Made by a program: the position numbers and the translations under genes. A DNA stretch of 64,000 nt from Setaria digitata. Taxonomy: Eukaryota; Nematoda; Chromadorea; Rhabditida; Setariidae. How positions within the stretch are numbered: position 1 is the stretch's first letter; each line of letters begins with the position of its first letter. Under the pieces are notes generated by a model, which was not told the DNA's origin, ran no database searches, and worked only from the letters and a program-made list of their open reading frames with translations. Positions 1 to 13,210 of this stretch are shown one piece after another. The stretch covers positions 62,001 to 126,000 of the forward strand of contig RCAB01000060.1 of assembly GCA_003640385.1 (NCBI GenBank), written 5' to 3'.

Positions 1-1098
1 TGATCGGTCGCGGTTGCGGAAGAAACTCTCGTTTGTTCACGCGTTTTTTGTATGTCAAGATGGATGGGATTTGAATATCCAGATGGTTAAGTGGGGAAAG
101 TTGAGCAAATAAGACGGTTGGTGCGGACGGTGTTTTGTACCTTCTTGTCGTGTGTCACTCGCTATTCATACGAAAATTATGGCTCTCGCCTTGTGAAGCC
201 TTGTAAAATCCTTGCAGACAAGGAGAACACGGAAATAATAGACTACTTCAGGTAAAAATTTAGCTCATACGTGGGCCCAGCTTCCATATCTGCTTTCACC
301 TTTTTTTTTCGGTGGGAAGGCAATGTGAATCCTTGCAGAGTAAAGAACTCATGGAAATTGAACACGCTAAACAAAACATTGGGAATCCCTTGACGATTTT
401 ATATACTGTAATGAATGCTAGTGGTTTGTATTTGACAAAACAACCACTAAGAGGGTTAGGTGGCAACATGGAGATAAGTACATATTCCGGGAAGTGGTGT
501 TATAGCATGTGTTATTAGGCTTGGTATTCTATTAAGTGGAAGGACACAATTACTTTTTATTATTTATCATAATAAAATATATAACAGAGCGAAATTAATA
601 TATTGCAAGTAGATCTATTAAATGTACAAATGATGTTGTTGTAATAAGTCATCGGCGCATGAAAAATAAGACATTTTTATTTCACAAGAGTAAGTTACCC
701 GTCGCACTGCTGTACTTCAGCATTAAATGGTCTTTGAACATTCAAGTATTCCTCTAATTTTTCTAGCGCTCCATTTGTTCAAAGAACGGTTTCATGAGCA
801 ATTCGAAAATTTTCTCCAAGGATTTGGGAGGAAGTGAACTTGCTGTTCAAATAAGTCATGCAAAGCGGAATACGCAAATACACACAAACACACACACACA
901 CACAAACACGCACACACACGCACACACACACACACACACACGAAGCAATCTAGACAGTGACTTTATACCTTCGGAGTTGAAATAAGTAAAGGGAAAGTGG
1001 ATAACGACTAGAATTTATTAAACAGCGAGACTCGAGTTGGTACCAAACCTTCTACATTTTCATTATTGCAGAAACAAGTAGAAGGAGAGTTAGTACGA
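1..1098. other. Window edge without a recognisable gene
   Basis: Both strands were read. Only short open frames with no family resemblance and no consistent splice signals are present. The stretch contains a CA microsatellite (881-942) and AT-rich sequence, and it probably is 3' flanking DNA of the RUN/SH3 gene that ends at 1099. The first 260 bases are less AT-rich but give no convincing frame. Confidence 0.5.
881..942. repeat. CA/TG dinucleotide microsatellite
   Basis: An imperfect (CA)n tract of about 60 bp interrupted by AAACA and CG variants. It produces a meaningless Thr/His-rich open frame on the plus strand. It is a likely polymorphic marker and carries no coding signal. Confidence 0.95.
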
Positions 1099-4000
1099 CT
1101 AGAAACCATTAACAGCGAGATTTGACGTGGGTACCAGACCTTGCAAAACGCGGTCATGACGCGGTTGCAGACGACAGCATCGTGCCAGTTTCCCTCGCGT
1201 TGTTAAAATGCGCAATCGTTCGCCCCGTGATACTTTGAGCATACCGGGTTCGTTGAAATCTTTAATTGCCAATGCTAAACAGCCATTACTGTCGGTGCCA
1301 CAACGTGACTGCAATTGCTGCGGCGGAGGCGTCATAACAGCTGAAGTCGTTTCACCATCACGTGACGACGATCTCGATGAGCGACTGAAACGGGCTTCAA
1401 CGCTCGATTTCGCTCGCACCGGGCGCTGACTAAGCAGCGGAATCCGGCTTCGTCGCAAAAATTGTACATCATTCGAACGGGCGAAACGTACTGAATTTGT
1501 GTGATTAATATCACTGTAGGTATTGTTTGGTTTTTGATTTGACAAACGAGCAGGCATCGAGGAGCTTTTAGGCACTCGTGAATCACTGGCAAGGCGTGAA
1601 GCCTCCAGCAGCACCATGCTAGGTGGCTCCTGAGATGAGTGGTCCTTCGACGATCGACGCTCGAGCAGCGTGATCAGCTCCAGATTCTCTAACAACCGCC
1701 ATAACAGACTTCGATATGCGGTACCAGCAGATAACATGAAAGCACCATCATAATAGATTTTTGTCAATACATTCTCCTTCAGCACCACGTAACACATCCA
1801 GCAATCAATGGATCCTAATCTGAAAAGGATGGTTCCAAGATTATAAAAGATACTTAAAAAAAAAAAATATTGGGCCAACTTAACATCTTCAAGCTCGTTC
1901 TCGTTGAAATTTCTAAGCAGAATCACCAAAGTTCAATACATATGATTTTCATTAAAAAACCAGCATTACTGGAAAAGTGAATAAGCTCTCCGCTCGATGT
2001 CATTTCAATGAATTATAAGTTTAAGGAATGAGTTTTCGAAAGTCAAACTTGAAGAGGTTTACTTTATCAGCTCAGTAAAGAATGCTGCTACACGAGAATT
2101 TAAAGACTTCTCGCTTTTGTCCAACTCGTTCATGAATGAATACACTCTGTTTGTTGCTGGACCTGAAATATACTGAACTTTAACCAGTTCCTTTTCTGAA
2201 ACTTAAAATTGCCATTTTTTGAGCTATATGTGAGATCTTTGCAATGAAGTAATGACAGATTAAAGAATTACCGGGTGCCGTAACAGTAACAATCATATCC
2301 CAAGGATGTTTAAGTTTCAGGCCATCAGCAAGCAACGTCCCGAGTGTGGAACAGAGATTTGCTTGTGAACCTCCTCGTGCTACTTCTGCTACTCCTTCCA
2401 CGACCTAAATATATATATATATATATAGAAATTTTGGACAGAAAAAAAAAACTCATTTATAAAAAATGATGTAACAAATTCTGATGTACGAAGTAAATCA
2501 TCTTTTAAGTTTCCGGACAAATTCAATATTTTCTGAAATTTTCCTTCCTGCTGCCTCGAATCAAAAAATCCTGAATTATAAACTAAATATAAAGAACAAT
2601 CCCAAAACAATAACTTCTTTGTAAATTAATAGTTAACAAATTGAATTTTTGGTATTACCAAAAGTAACCTTTTCAACGAGTTTCCTCTTGGCATTATAAA
2701 TAGGTAGACCAACGATGCTCAGCTCTTGGGCTCGTAATCTCAATCGACCAAGTGATGCAAACTGATCTCGAGCTGAGGCATTTCGATCAACAATCTGTAA
2801 ATCGGGGTTGCTGACTGATGTCGACCTTCGCATAGTTACTCAGAAACAAATACAATCGCTGCCACGGATATGGACAAACGAAACTAGGCTACAATTCTAA
2901 AAATGAGATTTTTACAGCAACCCAACTAAGATGGCCTTTTTTGATAAGAACTTTGTACATCAGATAATATACAATCGCAGTGGCAAAAATTCCAGTCTCC
3001 CTTCTTCCTTCTTCGCTGATAAATTAGTAGCGATATGAAAATCCATCAATGATTAGAGTTTTAGAGAGAAATCATGACTATCCGGCACAGCACTACTACA
3101 ATGACAAAAGTAATGGATAGTAAATGCTTTGATAATTACAATTATGCAGCTTATACTTAAGAGTTAGGAACAAAAGAGAAAGACATGGATTTTATGCGGT
3201 TTCTCTATGCGTATACACAAAAAAGACAGAAGAATAAAACGATAAGTTGGGTAATCTAGATTCAAACATGAAAAAGCAACCTCACTGGTGACGCAATCAC
3301 ACAGAACATATCGGGCTCTAGCAGGCTGCGCCCAAACAGGTGGGTGTAGTCTTTTCCTAACACTGAAACATGTCCGACAAGCTTCGTTCCTACGTGGTAT
3401 TATTCGCTCGATGTTATTTGATCCTGTTAATAATTGACTGTTTGCTTTGAAAAACGAACAAGCTTCAGCAACATGTCTAAAAAAACATAATCTGAGATTT
3501 ATTTTTTTAGAGTTCTTACCGGAAGAATAAATTTGAACCGTGAAAGACATTATCACATCCTGAAACGTACTAACACGCGGCTGTTATTGCAAATTTTCTC
3601 AATAAATGTAAGCTAACTGAAGCGAATAATTTGAAACATTTCTTTATTAGAAGCACAAACAGCATTCACATACGCAAGTGAAAAAAAATATAATTTTTTT
3701 TCCCATTCCATTTATTTTAATTTTCCAGCGATGGAAAAACACTCACTTCGGCAAAAGAAGAGCTAAAGATGGCCAATCCTCAATATGCGATGGACCACTG
3801 CTTGCTGTAGCACTGCTGCCCAGTCCAGAATCTGGACCTCGTTTTTCCAAAACGTTCAGTAACGAAAAATCAAATTTTTCATCCTCTAACACTCCTTCCT
3901 TCACTTTATCCATGATTTCACTCATCGACATCGATGACTGACATAAATTTGGCATCTGCAGAATTTTTATAAGTTAAATCAGCAGCAAAGTTTTGAAACT

Positions 4001-7000
4001 AATCCATCTACCAATTACCTGAGCCAGATGCGCGCTGGCTGATGATACTGAGTTTAATAACACATTTTACTGATAAAAGTCTGAAGAGGAGACTGTCAAA
4101 GCAGTGATTGTAACAATATCTCAAGAGATCCAAAAAAAAACCTTTTGAAGCCACTATGCAAACGTTATTAAAACGAAAATTGCAATTCAGAAGACTAATA
4201 ATGAAACGGAAGTTATTCAATGCAAGCCTCATCAGCGGACGTAGGCTTTCAATCAGGTTTATAATCGAATTTTTTGTTTTCCAAACAAAAAAATCCATCT
4301 AATTCCTAAATTACCTCAATTCTCATAATGACTTTAATCCTCATAATTTCTACAGACCTCTCCAGTAACTACATCAGACTTACTGCTCTGCTACACTGTG
4401 TTCATAAGCATCTACCGAATGTTCCCTTATCACTTGAAGGAATTTTGAAAAACATCGAAAGATACTAGCCTAACACTTCAAAATATATCCACTCAAATTC
4501 TACTAAGTACTGTAATATCGTTTTGATATGACTGTGAATGGAAACACAAATTTAAACAAAACATTTGCATGTAAGCAAATGAATGAAGTGAACTGGTTCA
4601 TAGATTTTTTTTTCTATTCAACTTAAATTGTTTATAATAAAACTAAAGTTCGCTGCAACATGCAAAATCGTAAGCAAAATATGTTTTGCGATAGAGATAA
4701 ACAAAAAGGGAAGGAGAGAAGAAAATAATCCCCTACTATGGGCTAAGACGCTCACATCCTTTAAATATCACAAAACCCTTACAATTTCTTTAATTAAATT
4801 AAATCAAAGCACTCTGATTTTTTTATTCCACTTTTTTAAAGCATTTTTTAAAATTTTTTTAGCAGATGTAAACAGAAAATCTAAAAACTGGTATCCATCT
4901 TGATAACCAGGTTTTAGAGGGTGATAGTCTTTACAGCAGATTCTTAATAATTATTTAGCACGTTTTTTTTTTCTTTTTTTTTTTTTTTTTTTTTTTTAGC
5001 ATCAAAACGATACTGCAGAAAATTGCTAGCAAAATTCTTTTAGGAATGCAGATACTTAAAAAAATAAAAATTAAATTAACTGATATGCCAAGTAAGAAAT
5101 AAGAAGACAGAGCAGTCAAAATACAGAAGAAACTAAAATTGTGTGAGCTAATCAGATCACTTCTTCTACTCGAATCTAGGATGTACAGTTCCAAATCTTT
5201 TCTTTCAAGATTGTCTCAGCTCGTCGAATTCCAATGAAGCAGAAATAATTTAGTACTAGAAAACTATACTTTCCATTTTCCGAGGCTTATAATAGCAGAA
5301 TTACTAATACGACAACCCGGTTTTTGGCCGTGAATTTATTTTTGGTAAACCTGAATAAAGCTCAAATAACTGGACCGTAGCGGAAAAATTTGACAGGAAC
5401 GGAACTAAGTCGTTTATATACTCCTAGCATGAGGTGATTGGCAAAGTATTTGAATGTAGGATGAACACTCAACACACAGAGAAACAATAAGAGTAAAATG
5501 TGTGAGACCAGAAAATTGTAAATAGGAGAATATTTAAATCGCTGCAAGCAAAAGAAATAAAATATTAAGGAATTTCCAAGGATCAAAAAAGTCTGTCGAA
5601 AGGAAAAAACCTGTTGAAATTCTTTAAAAACGAACTAACATTGTGATTCAAGATCATGAAGTCGAGGTGAGGAGCTCGAGCTTCCTGAAAATCTGCAAAT
5701 GTTCGTCGGGGTTTCATTGGTGGATTTACTGGTAAACGGTTTGCAGCACGCCAACGATCCACCCGTTGCACAGCTGCCGTGCTTTGTGACACAAAACCAA
5801 TTTCGTTATCATTGACATCTACATACCGCCCGTTGCCTGAAAATCAAAATTTCTATGCTCTATTAAGGTCAAGAGGGTGAATACATTCGAAATCTAAATC
5901 TTACATCAAACACAGGAACCTGATAACAAATACAACACCATAGCACAAAAACAACAACATACACTGTATTAGCAGACATCAACTTTCTGATTACTACCTC
6001 TTATAAACAAAAGAAAAAAATCAAAAATCATGTCTCTTATCTAGGATAACAGCAGTACAAAAAATAATAATGATTTCAGTTGTGCATATTCTCTTCCTTA
6101 CTTACGAAAGTGGAAAGATGAACACTGGACACTGCATTCTGGAAGATAGGTCCGCTGAACTTCCTTGCATATTACAAACTTATACATAAACGAACATATA
6201 AAACAAGTAAAGCCAGCAATATAAATGTTACTCACCTATATAAAGATCGGAATAATCATACTCGGGTTGCCGTTCAACAAAAGTCGCCACCAGACTCGAC
6301 GGTCGTTGCTGTTCGCTTGTTGCAGCTCTCAGATTACTGCCCAATTCAGGCAAACTGCTTGTTTTTTCATCTAATGGTTCGGTACTTCGAATGCGCCCCC
6401 ACGTAGTAAAATTTCCACTTGTCCACTGACCGCTGTCCTCGAACGTCAATTTGTAATCATTTTTTTTTACCTGCAGAATGATGGTAAACAGCTAGAAAAA
6501 AAAAAAATAAAACTTTTTTTTCCCTAACAACAAAAGACAATCCCAACCGGATATTTGTCATAATTTTTCCAAAGCGATAAGAATTCAAAATCACCATTTT
6601 CCAAGAGAATTCGAAACTGTAAATGAAAGCCATGGACAACCTTTCATTTCCCTAACACAAAACAATTATTTATCGAGGCATCTGTCTCTCTAACAAAATA
6701 AACAATTCTCCAGACATACAATGAAGCAAATGAAAACTTTGTTTTAAATGTAAAACACAGGAAAATGAATTATTTTGGATATTTGTCATTTCAAAAATTT
6801 ATGAAATTAGTAATATTATAAAGTCAGAAGTTTAATCAGCCTTACTAAATACAAGGATTTACGATTTAACATTAAAAATACACAAAACAGACTAATATAG
6901 GAAAAGTGTTTGTTAATGTTATGAAGGGTTATAAGATTAAGAGGATAAATAAAAAAATATTTTCAGCAATTGAATATTACCACCCTCATGTGGTATGCAA

Positions 7001-10000
7001 ACTACACGGTAGCAAAATGTATTTTAAAACACATGGAATTCTTGATATACATATATTCTTAATCGAAATACAACTTTTCACGTTGAATTTTTTGAAAATT
7101 TTGCAATTATTTTTTTCTACGACTATTTTCTCTTCAGCAAACTATGCGGACAGATGATGAAATACTAACAGGACACGAGTGATGATTCGAGATACAGAGT
7201 TCACAATAAAAAGTTCTGGTAAATTTCTTCATTTCTACTACCAAGCTTCTGTAAAGCTTTTTTATTTCATTTGACTCAGTGATCTGTTATTACATTCACA
7301 CGAACCAATTTTGAAATTAAAAAGAAAATTTTTGAATTAAAAATGGAGAAGTGTTATAACTTCTCTCACATGAAAATCAGGTTTTTTCATTCTAATTCAG
7401 TAGTGTGAGTACATTTCAACTTAACAGAGTTCTCTGAGTTCAAATCTTTCAGTATAGCTATACCAAATATAAAGAGTGGGGAAAGTGACCTTAAAAACTT
7501 GCTGCTAAATTCAACAGACCTGTCAACATCTGCTACCTTCTCACCCTCTCTTTGCTGGAAAATAATTCACTGACTCTTATGAATACTCTCAGATACAAGA
7601 TGCATAAACTCCAATTCTTGAAAAAATCAGATAGCAAATCCTGCCTAGCCTTACCGCCTTGTAGTATCAATTAAAATAATGTTAAAATATTTTATATGAC
7701 CTGAAAAGAAATCTATTAAAAATGGTGCAGTTCAGTGGAAAATTCTAAATAAACAAGACATTGTTAAACACTTTCAAATTAACCAAAAAGTTTGATCAAT
7801 CGTAAATCATTAAAAAATATCAAGAATAGGTGATTTTTTTTTATAGTGAAAAAAGAGGTTGGTATTATTGAAAAATCTTCCTTCAACTACTGAATAAATC
7901 TTGATCACATAAAGATTTCCCTATGGGAAATGGCGAATGCAGTTTAACAGGAATTCAAATCTATCCATGATTTATCCCACGAAAAATAGATGCAAAACAA
8001 ATTTTGTGCTGAAAAGATGAAACCTCCAACAGTGAAGGGCTATGCCTTGTCCATGTTAACATTTCGTAAAATTTTATGATTTTCCACAAAGACAGAAAAT
8101 ATAATTGTCAACAAAAAAAAAAAACTGGAAATTAAGCAAACAAAAAAAAAAAAAAAATGAAAAAATCTAAATAAATGAAAAAAAAAATCAATAAAATCAT
8201 CACTGCGAACAAACAAACTAAACTATGTAGTAATCAAGCAGAATCATAATCTCTCCACAAACCAAAATGAACTGAATCCTCATTCAAATATTATGAGATC
8301 ATAGCTGGATGTAAAATGAAGGAATTTAAATGTTGATTTGGACTTTTGAACTTCAAAATATCACTACGATTCCAATCTCCAATATCATATTAGTACACGA
8401 CAAACAAGAAATCAAGTAATGAGCAACCTCTCAAAAATATATCAGAAACATTCTCCTCATCGACTTGAACTGTTAACTGCTATCAAATGTATATCACGCG
8501 CGAAGCTATCCTTGCTTTATAGAATATTTAATAATTCTAAACCATTTTAAATCTAAAACACACTAAGATAATTATCGGTAACACGAAATTCTAGAGGATT
8601 TTGTGAGTCTGCTACGGAATAAATTTCAAAAACAATGAATGTGCAGTACCCTAATCGAAAAGTGAATGTGGCTTTAGAAACACTGTGCAAATTCAAGGGA
8701 CCGACGTATATGAAAAACTACTACCACCTTCATATTCCAAAAATGGAATAGTTTTGCTACAAGAATCTTAAAAATATTTCAAGCAGTTTAAGCGAAAAGA
8801 ATTGCTGAACACCACGTTAAGAATATTAAATTCAAATGAAAACACCTAAACCAAAGTTCAACCTGATTTTATTCTCTAGACTCTCCCAGCCAAAATAATT
8901 GGACATCTGATTTCTAAAAATGAAGAAAAAAAACTTGATTAAAATCACTTTTAGGAGTGCTTAATGACCAGTGTAATGCAAAAATGGCAGCAGTAAAAAA
9001 AATTTTGACCGAATTATAGAAATTGCAACAAATAATGGTAACAATTTTGCTTCGCAACCCCACATTTCTTACAATTTTCATCAAAGCATAACGAAGACCA
9101 AACAAAACATAGAAATTTTCCCAGACTTTTTGTAAAATAATAATATCCAGTTTACAGTACGTTTAAGATTTTGATTCCATCAAATCTTTCTAACCGTAAT
9201 CTAAACAGGATATCATTATTTATGAAGCGTAGGTGATAAAATGGAACTTCCAGTCATGCAGCTATAAACTGAACCTTCAATTTCCCAGAAATTCTAACGT
9301 GCAAATCGTACAGGTGCGAAAGATTAATTAAACTATTTCGTAGCTGGTTTCCTCTGAAGTTTCTCAGGATACAATATAAATTTTACATAAAGCTAGAAAG
9401 AGAAAGAATAGGCCAAAACTTTCCTTGTTTTCTCCTTTCCTCAAAATCTTAACAGATTTAAAAGAATTTTTTCCCCTAAAAAATCTATCTGGAATGAATC
9501 AGTAGTGAAAACTTCTAAAATTTAATTGGAAATAAGTTAGGAGAAAAAATGAAAGTGATCCAACTTAAATACGGAAATCTTGAAAAGCGATTTCAGATTT
9601 ATAGTTCATTTCGGCAATCCTGTTGGAATTTTATGCACTTGAACATTTTGTAAAAAATGCAACTGGAATACATTTTATTCATTTCATAACACTATTTTCT
9701 ACGTTATCAGAAGATGCAAAAAAAATGCCTTAATAAAGCTGCCAGACTGCAATTCATTTGTTGAAAGCGGAAATAAATTTCACCAAATATTTCCATGATA
9801 GTAGTGGTCAAATATTTCATTCCTCTATCTTCAAGTATTTGAAAATGCTGCATATTCACATTCACGACCATGTTAAGGCAAAAAATTTGATGATATCGAT
9901 TACTACTTTACCTGCATTCTTATCCCCATTCCTAATATTAGATTTTGACCTACAATGTGCATTTGATATCTCGCATGACACAGTGTAATTAAACTACAAA

Positions 10001-11191
10001 ACTGCATTTCGAGTCTTGAAAAATGTGGAAAAATTTTCTAGTTTTCAAGCAAATAGGGATAAAACAAGACTAAAAACTAATTTTCATGTTATATTTATAT
10101 TTAACCTTCAATGCACTTTAAGCGCAAAAATCTTCAGTTAAAAATCTCTTCATGAAAATTTTGGAGAAGCAAAAAAAAAAATGCCTCATTAAATACAAAA
10201 AACTTCGGAACATTACTATTTTATTGTGGTGGAAATAAGTCTGATACGAAAAAACTGGAACACCTGATAACTGTTACCAACAACTGCAGCAACCAAACAC
10301 TGAAGAATGCTTCAAAAAAGGCCTTTCATTAATGAGGCATTTTTTTTTTTTTTGCTTCTAGCTGAGATTAAAATCATATCTCTTCTCTATTTCCCCCAGC
10401 AACTTTCAATGTCAAAGCTTGAAGTCTAATTTGGACTTGAAATAACAAAGAAAGGTTTACTTGAACTAAGATGACCAGAAGCTTTAGAGGCATAGGAAAT
10501 TATACAGTATGTCTTCGTTATATTATCACATCATTACCTTGAGTAAACTGCATGTATTCAAGTGCTAAATATATTTCTAAATATATTTCTGATATGAAAA
10601 CATTTTTGGAAAAAACCCGTAAAAAAGTTCAGTTTTCTCAAAACAGTTCCAATGCCACTGGCCATCATTATAAGTTAAGGACAAGAGAATTTAGGCTAAT
10701 CAAAGTTGGGGCAAAGTATGCATAATAAGTGAAAGAATTTCCGAGAATACGAAATGCTACTGAAGCGGCAATGCAAAAATTTGAAAGGAAGTTTGTTGAA
10801 GGAGAATAAGCTTCCAGTGAAACTGTAAGGAGCACAGTTTTCTAGACAGGAAGAAGCCATTAAGACTCAGGTAACGGAGAACTATTCCTGAGGCGAGGCT
10901 ACGTCTTCATACTTGAAGGCTACATTAGGACAGAGCTGAGCGAAATGATTAAAAGTATTGTTAGTGGCATGACTAAAAGTGACAAACTTCGCAGCGAGCG
11001 TGAAGCTTCTCGATGTCAAGGCTGTCGGTCGAGATAATGGAAGGGTCCAAAGCCATGCTTGAGAATAGGCTCGTGTCCTCTTCATCGGTCGACCTCTGGA
11101 AATCGAGCTGTGCGATGTGCTGGTCAATGTCCGCTGGCCACTGCGACTCCAAATTCTGATCCACCAATTTGAGCTCACACAGCTCCACCAT
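1099..11191 (-). CDS. RUN and SH3 domain protein (UNC-14/RUSC family)
   Basis: The proposed minus-strand exons are 11191-10988, 6470-6236, 5836-5640, 3955-3747, 3476-3286, 2838-2669, 2404-2272, 2162-2063 and 1819-1099. All phases match and give 719 aa plus a TAG stop. A RUN domain spans about residues 403-535, with GTLLADGLKLKHPWDMI early in it and RVYSFMNELDKS, FFTELIK and YYDGAFML later. A C-terminal SH3-like domain covers the last 60 residues (AIKDFNEPG, RGERLRIL, GLVP). RUN proteins bind small GTPases or kinesin cargo adaptors; UNC-14 and RUSC1/2 act in axonal vesicle transport and signalling, so a neuronal trafficking role is inferred. The start was chosen at the first ATG after a T-rich acceptor ending at 11205, a candidate trans-splice site. 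Exon 1 lies 4.5 kb upstream in a GC-richer island and is the least certain exon. The middle of the protein is low-complexity and unrecognised. Confidence 0.83.
4963..4997. repeat. Poly(T) tract
   Basis: About 35 bases of nearly pure T, interrupted by one C, within the intron between the exons ending at 5640 and starting at 3955 of the RUN/SH3 gene. Read on the gene's strand it is poly(A). No target-site duplication or retrotransposed body was recognised beside it. Confidence 0.9.
6471..10987 (-). other. Long first intron of the RUN/SH3 gene
   Basis: About 4.5 kb of strongly AT-rich DNA between exon 1 (GTTTGT donor) and exon 2 (CTGCAG acceptor), both phase 0. No open frame in it has splice logic or family resemblance. 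It holds an inverted-repeat element at 10165-10359 and several A or T runs. It could hide a non-coding RNA or an alternative first exon that cannot be recognised by eye. Confidence 0.6.
10165..10359. mobile_element. MITE-like element with about 28 bp terminal inverted repeats
   Basis: The left arm 10165-10192 reads AGAAGC, a run of A, then TGCCTCATTAA. The right arm 10329-10359 is its reverse complement apart from a longer homopolymer (14 against 11). The arms enclose about 135 bp with no coding capacity. Size and structure fit a non-autonomous DNA element, or simply a strong intronic hairpin. No clear target-site duplication was seen, so mobility is an inference. Confidence 0.5.
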
Positions 11192-13210
11192 ATTTGCTTG
11201 CTGACTGAGAGCAGCCAGAAGAAATGCGACAGATGGCACTCCTTCAGATACAGATGTCGGAGCAAGTTCCTCAGATCATGGGCTTCCCCCACAGTCTGAA
11301 TGACCCATAACACCAGAAGTCAGCACTACCTCAGGTCTGTCGGTTGCTCAGGTGGCGGTGAATAACTGTTGACGCGTCCGGACCTTCAGCCGCACACCAA
11401 CACTACACACCAAACAACGAATGTGTGCCTAGCCACGCGGCGTCTTACAACAACACCCTTCCTATCTCTCCCTCTCTTCTCTGCTCTTGTTAGTATATGT
11501 CTCTCCTTCTTTCCCTTTATGTCTTATGTCTTTGTAATGAGACGCGTCGTCAGTGGAGATGTTGTACGGAATTATGTCTCTTATTGATTGTCGATATGGG
11601 GAGTGGCGGAAGAATTAGTGCAGTGGGATAGGCCTTCAGTTTGCGAGCCAAGTCCTGCCAAGAGTCTCAGACATACATGGCTGTCGTGCGTCGTTAGGAT
11701 GCTAAGTAACAATCCCACGTGTATTCACAGTTCTTAAGGTTCCAAGATGGAGGGGACAACTACGTCCGGAACAGTGTGGGAGCAGAGATTACGAGGGAAA
11801 CAGCGCCGGATTATGAGCCGTGTGACTTAGAGACGAAACTGAAAAGACTGGGTGAGTCACCTTACTGAAAAGTGGGCAGTCAGAAATTGTTCTCGATCAG
11901 ATAGGGACATTCATGCAAGTTAGTGTGGAATGACTGACAGAAAGCATCTTTTATTAGTCCTCACTTATCGAGAATCCAACCACAGATGCGTGAAATGTAA
12001 TGAATCAGTTGCAAAAGTTCGTCATCCAGAGAAGACACTAGCTTGAAATATGTGAAGTCATATTCCGGTTTATAACTCGTACGAACTGGAAATATTGATT
12101 AGAAAAGTCCGAAGACTCGCAAGGAATAGATCGAGTCGAAGCGTAGTAAACGTGGTGATGCAAACCTGCTCCGTGTGGGGCAATCACATAGTGCTTTTAA
12201 AGGTTGCAGAAGTGCAGAATTAGTCTGTACAACCAAGTCACGATAATTATCGACTTTACAAATAACGAGACCATTACTCAGTCGAAACGAATTGCTTGCT
12301 TGCATAAAGTCATTGCTAGCCATACTTTATGAGCAAGCTATTAATTCAATTAACGAATCATCCTTGTAGCACCATATATATATAAAGCATTCTGTTGCTG
12401 GGGAGGACTTTACTTTAATTTTTTTAAATTACATTTTCAACGTGAAAAACAGAGATGCTGTCGGGCATCGTTTTCTATAAGAGCAACAATGACATGATGG
12501 CTAATTCAATTGTCAACAAAACATGAAGTTTGTTCGGATTAGAGGCATTAGATCACACTAATCATCACTATGTTCACACAGTCACATCCCATTTCCATAG
12601 TAGCCCTTTTCACCACAATACATCTTTTAATATAATCATTTCCTGTAGTGATTTTTCTGTACTCAAAAAAAAAAAAAATTAGTGGTTGAGATAAAATGCT
12701 ACCAATTTTAATGATGTAATCGACAGATGAGAAGAAAATGGAATAACCTCACGATAACACCAAATTTTACAAAATTTATTCTAAACGGATTTCAGATAAT
12801 TTGGATGTGTCAGAACTAACCAATCCTCATCGGCCTACATATAGGAGTGACGACGCTCATATTATTATAAGGAATAAATCTTTCCCATGATGTGAATATC
12901 AGAAAATTTTATCAAAAGCTCCTACTGTCTCCTTATTCTTAGCTAAGATAGTACCAATCTCATAAGCTCATTCCATCAGCCTTATTTCTTTCTAGAAGAA
13001 AGTATGGGACTTTCATTCTGATATGACGTTTTGATATAACATTGAAGTAATGCGAGTCTCTATCTACCATGTACGACAAAAAAAAAAAAACATCAATACC
13101 AATTATTTTTGACTGAATTCATCTAAATCGCTTCTTAGGCCTTGAAAAAAATAATGTATGATAGCAAAGATCAATTTTTTTGCAAGAATGGAAAAAATGA
13201 AATATCATGA
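11192..13210. other. Intergenic region upstream of RUN/SH3 and downstream of CENP-A
   Basis: The part next to the RUN/SH3 start (about 11200-11900) is clearly richer in G, C and CpG than its surroundings and likely includes promoter and 5' leader of that minus-strand gene. The remainder is AT-rich 3' flank of the centromeric histone gene. Open frames here are short and have no supporting splice signals or homology. Confidence 0.5.

Noticed and set aside
312..518. 68-codon open frame near the left edge
   Set aside because: No homology, no splice or start context, and composition like its AT-rich surroundings.
10882..11313. 143-codon minus-strand frame overlapping RUN/SH3 exon 1
   Set aside because: Its Trp/Ser/Arg-rich translation is typical of an out-of-frame shadow; the other frame gives an acidic, plausible N-terminus that splices in phase to 6470.
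12099..12323. 74-codon minus-strand frame
   Set aside because: Balanced composition but isolated, with no matching splice sites and no recognisable family.
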